Origin: an uncultured Collinsella sp.
GTDB lineage: Bacteria; Actinomycetota; Coriobacteriia; Coriobacteriales; Coriobacteriaceae
Assembly (NCBI GenBank): GCA_900551625.1
Contig: URWZ01000090.1
Span: 1-6,666, forward strand
DNA length: 6,666 nt
Direction of reading: 5' to 3'
Shown here: piece after piece, positions 1 through 6,666 of the stretch
Numbering within the stretch: the stretch's first letter is position 1
How the letters are laid out: every line of letters begins with the position of its first letter
Translations under genes and position numbers: made by a program
The notes under the pieces: model-generated
Database searches by the model: none
What the model was told of the DNA's origin: nothing
The model's input: only the letters and a program-made list of their open reading frames with translations

Positions 1-14
1 GATTCCGCACGAGC

Positions 15-39
15 CGAAGACCACGTAATGTGGTCTTCG
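15..39 (+). promoter_or_regulatory. Perfect hairpin in the valS leader
   Basis: Positions 15-24 (cgaagaccac) pair perfectly with 30-39 (gtggtcttcg), giving a 10-bp stem with a 5-nt loop (gtaat). No T-run follows, so it does not look like an intrinsic terminator on this strand. It lies 70 nt before the valS start and is probably part of the 5' leader, or of the 3' flank of a gene upstream of the window. The structure is directly visible; a regulatory role is inference. Confidence 0.45.
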
Positions 40-78
40 AGCGAGCCCAGGACCTGACCGAGCGAAAATCGGGCCTAC

Positions 79-106
79 ATTCCTCCCCGGCGGGACAGGG
101 AGAGAT
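79..106 (+). promoter_or_regulatory. valS ribosome binding site with possible sequestering hairpin
   Basis: The valS Shine-Dalgarno is AGGGAG at 97-102, 6 nt before the ATG at 109. It supports that start over the in-frame ATG at 118, which would be 15 nt away. Just upstream, CTCCC at 83-87 can pair with GGGAG at 98-102. The pairing extends by a79-t106, t80-a105 and t81·g104 around one c82/a103 mismatch, with a 10-nt loop. This fold would hide the ribosome binding site, so translational control is possible but unproven. Confidence 0.45.
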
Positions 107-108
107 AT

Positions 109-2805
<2,697 letters not shown>

Positions 2806-2817
2806 GCGTTACTGAGG

Positions 2818-2932
2818 GGCGCGTCCCGATGCTTTGCTCTCCGCTGCGGACAGTCCTGCGCAAGACGGACAGCACATTAAGTGCTGTCCTTTGCGTGCGG
2901 AACTTGTATCGAGCAAAGCGTCGGGCCGCTCC
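2818..2932. repeat. Large imperfect intergenic palindrome
   Basis: The outer arms 2818-2839 and 2911-2932 pair at 20 of 22 positions, including an unbroken 15-bp core (2825-2839 with 2911-2925, one G-T wobble). Nested inside are tccgc/gcgga (2840-2844 with 2897-2901), cgcaa/ttgcg (2859-2863 with 2891-2895) and a perfect 9-bp stem ggacagcac/gtgctgtcc (2867-2875 with 2881-2889) closed by loop attaa. The bulges are asymmetric: 14 nt on the left arm (2845-2858) and 9 nt on the right (2902-2910). The element starts 13 nt after the valS stop. Only three Ts follow the inner stem, so it is at best a poor terminator. It could be a MITE- or REP-like mobile palindrome, a structured RNA or an mRNA 3' stabiliser. 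Confidence 0.6.
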
Positions 2933-2970
2933 TAGTGCGGTTACGTGGTTGTTTGCATCTGGTAGGTTAG

Positions 2971-2988
2971 GGCCACTGGGTTGTGGCC
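2971..2988 (+). other. Small intergenic hairpin
   Basis: ggccac (2971-2976) pairs perfectly with gtggcc (2983-2988) around a 6-nt loop. The downstream sequence (ttgatctt) is only loosely T-rich, so terminator activity would be weak. It sits between the large palindrome and the terminator-like hairpin before folC. The pairing is seen; the function is unknown. Confidence 0.3.
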
Positions 2989-3031
2989 TTGATCTTGCTG
3001 CAAAGCGGTGTTTGGCTGATATTTTGAATGG

Positions 3032-3064
3032 GAGGGGCTCGTTGTTGCTTACGGGCCTCTTTTT
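3032..3064 (+). terminator. Terminator-like hairpin just upstream of folC
   Basis: gagg (3032-3035) pairs with cctc (3056-3059). After a 2-nt G bulge, ctcgt (3038-3042) pairs with acggg (3051-3055) with one G-T wobble, and the loop is 8 nt. Five Ts (3060-3064) follow at once. The shape fits a Rho-independent terminator for valS. It ends only 5 nt before the folC Shine-Dalgarno, so it may instead act as an attenuator or a partial stop within a valS-folC transcript. Confidence 0.5.
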
Positions 3065-3069
3065 ATGAT

Positions 3070-3076
3070 GAGGGGA
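3070..3076 (+). promoter_or_regulatory. folC ribosome binding site
   Basis: GAGGGGA at 3070-3076 matches the Shine-Dalgarno core and is followed by 8 nt before the ATG at 3085. It fixes the folC start. The upstream in-frame ATG at 3028 would place the terminator-like hairpin inside the coding sequence and add 19 residues without homologous character. Confidence 0.7.
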
Positions 3077-3084
3077 CTTTGGCT

Positions 3085-4428
3085 ATGGCAAAGCGTTCTG
3101 GGTTGTATTCGGTGCCGTTTGAGGTTCCGGAGCTTTCTTTTGATGAGGCTGTTGCGCTTGCGGCTGATACGGGCAAGATTGCGCGTTATTCCACGCCGCT
3201 GCTCGAGACCGTTGTCGAGATGCTCGATGAGCTTGGTCGTCCTGACGAGTTCTATGATTGCGTCCAGATAGCCGGTACCAATGGAAAGACCTCGACGACG
3301 CGATTCTCGGCTGCCATTCTTCGTGGCGAGGGCCTTAAGACGGCGCTCTTTACGTCGCCTCATCTGGTGCGTTATCCCGAGCGTATGGAGATTGATGGAA
3401 AGGTCGTCTCAGACGAGGTCTTTGCCCATGGTGTCTCTGCGGCGTATGAGGCGGGCCGTCGTCTCAATGCGCGTCGTGAGGCGGCGGGCGAGGAGCTCCG
3501 TGCTATTACGCCCTTCGATCTTTTGTCCGTGGCCGGTTTGACTATGTTTGCCGAGGCTTGCGTGGACGTTGCCGTGCTTGAGGTTGGCATGGGCGGACGC
3601 TGGGATGCTACGAGTGCGACCGATCCCGTCGCCGTCGCCATTACGGGCATTGGACTCGACCATACGAAGGTCCTTGGCGACACGCTTGAGGCCATTGCGG
3701 GGGAGAAGGCTGCGGTTATTAAGCCTGGGCGCTTGGTTGTTTTGGGTGAGGGCACGCATGAGGCGAGTGTTCAGTGTGTGATGGATGCCCGTTGCCGTGA
3801 GTGCGGCGTAGTACCGCTCGTGGTGAGCCATACGACGACCAAACTTCCGGCACACGTGGGCGATACGGTGGAGTTTAGCTGCACCACGCCGCGTGCGATC
3901 TATACGTCGAGCATGGTCAAGCCGGCCTATCAGCCGCAGAATGCCGCGTGCGCGATTATGCTGTGCGAGGGCTATCTGGGTCGTGAGCTCGACCATGAGG
4001 CGCTCGACGCTTCGCTTATGGGTTGCCCCACGCCGGGTCGCTTTGATGTGCTGGGAACCGATCCGCTCAAACTGATCGACGCCTGCCATAACCCCCAGAG
4101 CTGCGAGAACTTTGTGAGCGCACTGGACGAGATCGATCCGTGTGTAGAGAATCGCCCCACGCTGCTGTGCGCCGCATTGGCTGATAAGGACGTGGCGGGC
4201 ATCGTCGACGTGCTTGTTCCGGCCTTCCCCCGTGTGGTCGTGACGCAGACCGATTCCGACCGCGCCCTGCCGGCTGATGAGCTCGCTGCCCTCGTTGATG
4301 CCGATAAGCTCGCGGGCGTATACCCCAGCGTTTCCGAGGCCCTCGCAGCCCTCGATGCCGCGGGCGAGCCCTTCGTAGCAGCCGGCACCATCACCCTAGC
4401 CGGCGAAGTAGCGGGTTTGCTGCGCTAG
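3085..4428 (+). CDS. folC: Folylpolyglutamate synthase / dihydrofolate synthase
   Basis: Cytosolic Mur-ligase-family enzyme that uses ATP to add L-glutamate to folates; many bacterial versions also make dihydrofolate from dihydropteroate. From the ATG at 3085 the protein has 447 residues, a normal length. The ATP-binding P-loop is AGTNGKTST at 63-71 (K68). FolC signatures follow: TSPHLVRYPERM (90-101), LEVGMGGRWDAT (165-176) with expected metal ligand E166, and DHTKVLGDT (192-200) with H193. EKAAVIKPG (207-215) includes K208, where I expect the carbamylated lysine. PTPGRF (315-320) precedes the C-terminal glutamate-ligase domain, whose motif reads DACHNPQS (332-339) instead of the usual DGAHNP. 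ALADKD, another family block, follows. It lies downstream of valS behind a terminator-like hairpin. Whether it has both activities or one cannot be told from sequence. Confidence 0.96.
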   Translation: MAKRSGLYSVPFEVPELSFDEAVALAADTGKIARYSTPLLETVVEMLDELGRPDEFYDCVQIAGTNGKTSTTRFSAAILRGEGLKTALFTSPHLVRYPERMEIDGKVVSDEVFAHGVSAAYEAGRRLNARREAAGEELRAITPFDLLSVAGLTMFAEACVDVAVLEVGMGGRWDATSATDPVAVAITGIGLDHTKVLGDTLEAIAGEKAAVIKPGRLVVLGEGTHEASVQCVMDARCRECGVVPLVVSHTTTKLPAHVGDTVEFSCTTPRAIYTSSMVKPAYQPQNAACAIMLCEGYLGRELDHEALDASLMGCPTPGRFDVLGTDPLKLIDACHNPQSCENFVSALDEIDPCVENRPTLLCAALADKDVAGIVDVLVPAFPRVVVTQTDSDRALPADELAALVDADKLAGVYPSVSEALAALDAAGEPFVAAGTITLAGEVAGLLR

Positions 4429-4442
4429 CCCATCCCCTCAGT

Positions 4443-4509
4443 AGTTGCGGTGAAATACGGACTGTTTTACAAGCCAGAAGCCTCAAACGGTCCGTATATC
4501 ACCGCAACT
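4443..4509. repeat. Near-perfect 67-nt palindrome downstream of folC
   Basis: The 25-nt arms 4443-4467 and 4485-4509 are reverse complements at 23 positions, with one G-T wobble (4463/4489) and one A/A mismatch (4454/4498). The loop is 17 nt (4468-4484). The arm begins agttgcggtga and the far arm ends tcaccgcaact. It starts 14 nt after the folC stop. No T-run follows on either strand, so a classical terminator is unlikely. The high symmetry suggests a dispersed palindromic element, a strong 3' mRNA stem-loop, or a protein-binding site. No transposase is nearby. Confidence 0.65.
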
Positions 4510-4593
4510 CAAAAGCAGCTAATTTGGGTGCCCGTTTACGAAATCATTTATGCCGCTTAACCTGTGGCATATTGCATTTTCCTCCTACGAAGC

Positions 4594-4649
4594 ATACGCT
4601 CAACTTAACTTGCCAATCGGACCTGTGCTGTTTGGTCCGTTGAGCGTGT
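4594..4649 (+). promoter_or_regulatory. Structured 5' leader of the Ig-repeat protein gene
   Basis: atacgctcaa (4594-4603) pairs with ttgagcgtgt (4640-4649) over 10 bp with one wobble. Directly inside, cggacc (4618-4623) pairs with ggtccg (4634-4639) around a 10-nt loop. Only the left side has a bulge, of 14 nt (4604-4617). The structure ends 1 nt before the Shine-Dalgarno. A stem this close to a ribosome binding site could tune translation or stabilise the mRNA. In 4510-4593 I see no gene and no convincing promoter. Confidence 0.45.
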
Positions 4650-4650
4650 C

Positions 4651-4659
4651 GGGAGGAAA
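4651..4659 (+). promoter_or_regulatory. Strong ribosome binding site before the signal-peptide ORF
   Basis: GGGAGGAAA contains the full GGAGG core (4652-4656), 4 nt before the ATG at 4661. It selects this start over the in-frame ATG at 4550. The extra 37 residues from that ATG would precede an otherwise canonical signal peptide and would run through the leader hairpin. Confidence 0.75.
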
Positions 4660-4660
4660 C

Positions 4661-4885
4661 ATGAACAGAAGGCATGTCAACGCGGCTATTACCGCGGGTC
4701 TGGCTCTGACGATGACGGTCGGCTCGGTGCCGTCGCAGGCGTTCGCCGAGATGATTCAGGGTGATACCACCCAAGTCGTTGCCGAGCAAAGCGATGCGAC
4801 GGGTGCGACTGCCGCATCTGCGGACACCGGCCAGGCAACCTCGGAAGATCAGGCGGTCGACAAGATCACCTCGCTTGCGGACTGA
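4661..4885 (+). CDS. Signal-peptide fragment of a frameshifted Ig-repeat surface protein
   Basis: As written, this encodes 74 residues ending at TGA 4883-4885. Residues 1-29 are a clear Sec signal peptide: basic start (R3, R4, H5), hydrophobic core about 8-23, and an A-F-A cleavage site at 27-29. An Ala/Thr/Asp/Gln-rich linker with no recognisable domain follows. The fragment is too short to be a mature surface protein. Coding sense carries straight on in the -1 frame from 4882, where Ig-like domains begin without a plausible start codon of their own. I infer that this is the 5' end of one large gene. Adding one C near 4882 would restore the frame and give Ala-Asp-Leu-Thr-Asp-Leu across the joint. 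GC is high here (41 of 60 bases in 4801-4860). If the frameshift is real, the product is a short secreted peptide and the gene is a pseudogene or phase-off allele. Confidence 0.7.
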   Translation: MNRRHVNAAITAGLALTMTVGSVPSQAFAEMIQGDTTQVVAEQSDATGATAASADTGQATSEDQAVDKITSLAD

Positions 4886-6666
4886 CCGACCTGCATGTTG
4901 CCGAGGGCTCCGACGCCACGCTACCTCAAACCGTGGCGGCGACCTACGAGAGCGGCGCCACTAAGCAGGAAAACGTTACCTGGAAGCTGAATGGCGCCGA
5001 TGCTCCGGCAACCTTGGCGCAGCTACCTGCCGGCTCGTATGAGTTTGAGGGTACCGTCGACGGCGCCACCCAGACGGTCAAGCAGCGTGTGATCATCGAA
5101 GCCCCGGCGGATCCGGCTGCAGTTAATGCAGTCGAACCCGTGAGCACGAACGAAGATTTGAAGATTGCGTCCGTCGATAGTACGCCAGTTGTAAAAAAAT
5201 ATGTGGGACAGGGCTATGTTGGCGAAGAGTACGGCACCTCAGTCAATCTGACGCTGACAAATGGAACTAAAGCTACCGGCATGGTCAATTGGGACGAAGC
5301 CTCAAGGAACACTATCAAGACTGCTTCCGATGAATCGGAGGTGCCGATCCAGGGCTCCATTTCGTATATCTACATCGGTAACATGGGTTATTCGCTTAGT
5401 GAGCCCTATTCCGTTGCCGGAACGCTCAAGGTTTTTGTTCCCAGGTCTTCGAATTACACACAAAGCGTGACTACGTCGCCCGGCGTCGCGCCGTCTCTTC
5501 CTTCGACTGCCTATATATCCTATTCCGACAACTCGGGCTGTTCCTGCGATGTTGAGTGGGATGAGGTCTCCGAGGTAGACTATCAAAAACCTGGCTCATT
5601 TGTCGTTGAGGGACATTTGACATACTCGCGTTCAACTTTGGTGAGTTGCACGGTAAATGTCCGTGAAATCAAGTCTGTTCAAACCGAATTTGAATGCATG
5701 ACGGCAGTAGGGATGTCGCCGTCTCTTCCGTACCAGGCAATGGTTACTTTCGATCAAAATGAATCGCAGCCAGTTCATATCAATTGGGATTCCGTCAATC
5801 CCGATTCGTACGCTCAACCAGGTACTTTTGTTGTTAAGGGCAGGCTCGATGGGCTTGACCGGCGCGAAGTTACTTGTACGGTTGCAGTGAAGGATGCCAA
5901 AGATTATTTTGACCTGGACTCGTTGACGTACGAACGTGTTGTTGGTGATGAATCGCCCCTTGACTCTGACGTGCACCTTAAGGTGACTCGACCGGATGGC
6001 GAGTACTGGTATAACTACCCTGTGAAATGGGACAATGCTGACGCCTCTCGATTCCAGACGGCTGGCACTTATGAAGTTGCCGGTACTATCGGGGACTGCG
6101 GTGTTTCTTCTCTTGCTGGTCTAGAGGTTAAGGCGACGGTCGTCGTTAAAGAGGTTGCCTCTATCGCTCAAGTTGCACCCATTGATACGCCAGTTGGCAT
6201 CCGTCCTACAACGGGCTCGAGTGCCGGCTCCCTTCCATATTCCGTTGAGGTGACTTTCACCGACGGGTCTACAGTTAAGGGTGGCGTTACTTGGGATACA
6301 ATCCTGGATTCCATGGTCGCGCAGGAGGGTTCCTTTACCCTCGGAGGCTCTATCATGTATAGCCGAAGTAAACCTGGATCTCCGTCTATACCAATCTCGT
6401 TGGGCAGTGCCCATCGTGCCTCTATTAACGTCAACGTTCGTGCGCTGCAGATGCCATCTACGACTTCGGTAAGTACGCTCGTTGGCGCGCAAATTCATAT
6501 GCCGTATACCATAGAAGCAACGATGTGGAATGGTTCTCGTGGCAGCTATTCCGTCCAATGGCCTGCTATTAGTCAGAATACGTTGAACAAGCTGGGCAAG
6601 TCGACTATTACGGGTTATTTCTTGGGCTCGAATATTCCGGTAACAGCGACTATTAATGTGTGCGAC
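4882..6666 (+). CDS. Tandem Ig-like (Big_4-type) surface protein, body, 3' partial
   Basis: This frame is open for 595 codons from CTG 4882 to the window edge and has no stop in the window. It codes for seven successive Ig-like modules, roughly 4882-5112, 5158-5450, 5455-5670, 5671-5905, 5906-6154, 6155-6450 and 6451-6666. Each carries a core Trp preceded by a beta-strand Val/Ile-x pair, at 4981, 5290, 5557, 5785, 6028, 6292 and 6559. Modules 3, 4 and 6 show the group-4 pattern best: Ser-Leu-Pro, a strand, Trp-Asp, Tyr-x-x-Pro-Gly-(Thr/Ser)-Phe-Val-Val-x-Gly, then a closing strand. Several Cys occur (for example C-S-C just before W at 5557, and VSC/VTC in closing strands), so disulfides are possible. 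Such arrays usually act as extracellular stalks or adhesive domains. The anchor or catalytic region would lie beyond the window. The frame lacks its own ribosome binding site and start and belongs with the signal-peptide ORF. GC falls after about 5160. Partner and ligand are unknown. Confidence 0.8.
   Translation, partial: MTDLHVAEGSDATLPQTVAATYESGATKQENVTWKLNGADAPATLAQLPAGSYEFEGTVDGATQTVKQRVIIEAPADPAAVNAVEPVSTNEDLKIASVDSTPVVKKYVGQGYVGEEYGTSVNLTLTNGTKATGMVNWDEASRNTIKTASDESEVPIQGSISYIYIGNMGYSLSEPYSVAGTLKVFVPRSSNYTQSVTTSPGVAPSLPSTAYISYSDNSGCSCDVEWDEVSEVDYQKPGSFVVEGHLTYSRSTLVSCTVNVREIKSVQTEFECMTAVGMSPSLPYQAMVTFDQNESQPVHINWDSVNPDSYAQPGTFVVKGRLDGLDRREVTCTVAVKDAKDYFDLDSLTYERVVGDESPLDSDVHLKVTRPDGEYWYNYPVKWDNADASRFQTAGTYEVAGTIGDCGVSSLAGLEVKATVVVKEVASIAQVAPIDTPVGIRPTTGSSAGSLPYSVEVTFTDGSTVKGGVTWDTILDSMVAQEGSFTLGGSIMYSRSKPGSPSIPISLGSAHRASINVNVRALQMPSTTSVSTLVGAQIHMPYTIEATMWNGSRGSYSVQWPAISQNTLNKLGKSTITGYFLGSNIPVTATINVCD
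5193..5199 (+). repeat. A7 homopolymer inside the Ig-repeat coding frame
   Basis: Seven consecutive A bases lie in the GTA-AAA-AAA-TAT codons. In this frame they form A_AAA_AAA, the classical -1 slippery arrangement. A -1 slip would meet TAA at 5268-5270 after 23 codons. The tract lies at the composition change within the gene. It could be a mutational or slippage hotspot, or simply two Lys codons. Confidence 0.5.

Noticed and set aside
54..81. Possible promoter CTGACC, 16-nt spacer, TACATT
   Set aside because: Each hexamer matches only about 4 of 6 consensus bases. In 108 nt of GC-rich leader this is weak, so it is not called.
1..108. T-box riboswitch for valS
   Set aside because: The conserved T-box sequence (AGGGTGGnACCGCG type) and a terminator are not visible. 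The leader is cut by the window start, so a T-box farther upstream cannot be excluded.
2829..3068. 79-aa open frame between valS and folC
   Set aside because: It runs through the large palindrome and the terminator-like hairpin, lacks a ribosome binding site, and shows no domain or signal sequence.
3042..3069. Possible folC promoter TTGTTG, 16-nt spacer, TATGAT
   Set aside because: The -10 is good (5 of 6) but it overlaps the terminator T-run, and the expected transcript start near 3076 would lose the Shine-Dalgarno. Considered coincidental.
3028..3084. Upstream ATG that would lengthen FolC by 19 residues
   Set aside because: No Shine-Dalgarno precedes it, it includes the terminator-like hairpin, and the Shine-Dalgarno at 3070-3076 points to the ATG at 3085.
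3409..4089. 226-aa open frame on the minus strand
   Set aside because: It lies wholly antisense to folC, whose motifs are clear. The translation is Arg/Thr/His-rich without any domain and fits a shadow of GC-rich codons.
4873..4885. Programmed -1 ribosomal frameshift joining the two parts of the surface-protein gene
   Set aside because: The bases before TGA (gcggactga) contain no X_XXY_YYZ slippery heptamer and I see no clear stimulatory stem. A one-base deletion or sequencing error is simpler.
5261..5976. Short open frames on both strands (5261-5470 plus, 5302-5586 minus, 5632-5976 minus)
   Set aside because: All overlap the continuous Ig-repeat frame, lack ribosome binding sites, and have no recognisable domains.

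Overview
The window reads like a chromosomal segment of a high-GC Gram-positive bacterium. My best guess is a gut coriobacterium such as Collinsella. That rests on GC-rich codon use in the housekeeping genes, the valS-folC order typical of Gram-positives, and a large secreted protein built from group-4 bacterial Ig-like repeats. The genus is inference from overall impression; no rRNA or other marker gene is present.

Layout, all on the + strand. Positions 1-108 are a structured leader with a perfect 10-bp hairpin and a second fold that can cover the ribosome binding site. Positions 109-2805 are valS, complete and apparently intact. Positions 2806-3084 form an intergenic region dominated by a ~115-nt imperfect palindrome, followed by a small hairpin and a terminator-like hairpin ending 5 nt before the folC ribosome binding site. 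Positions 3085-4428 are folC, complete. Positions 4429-4660 hold a 67-nt near-perfect palindrome and then a structured 5' leader that abuts a strong ribosome binding site.

From 4661 to the window end lies the 5' part of a gene for a secreted, repeat-built surface protein. A signal peptide and short linker are read in one frame up to a TGA at 4883-4885. The coding sense then continues in the -1 frame as 595 uninterrupted codons to the window edge, carrying seven consecutive Ig-like domains, each with an anchoring Trp. The gene therefore appears broken by a one-base deletion, or interrupted by a sequencing error. Its composition also changes inside the gene: about 63% GC in 4801-5160 against about 49% in 5161-5700, counted by hand.

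Functionally, valS charges tRNA-Val and folC makes or polyglutamylates folates. Their adjacency is a common housekeeping arrangement rather than a pathway. The surface protein is accessory, probably for cell-surface adhesion or display, and its C-terminal part lies outside the window. I found no tRNA, rRNA, CRISPR array, transposase or prophage gene. The least explained parts are the two large intergenic palindromes, the leader structures and the frameshifted mosaic Ig-repeat gene.
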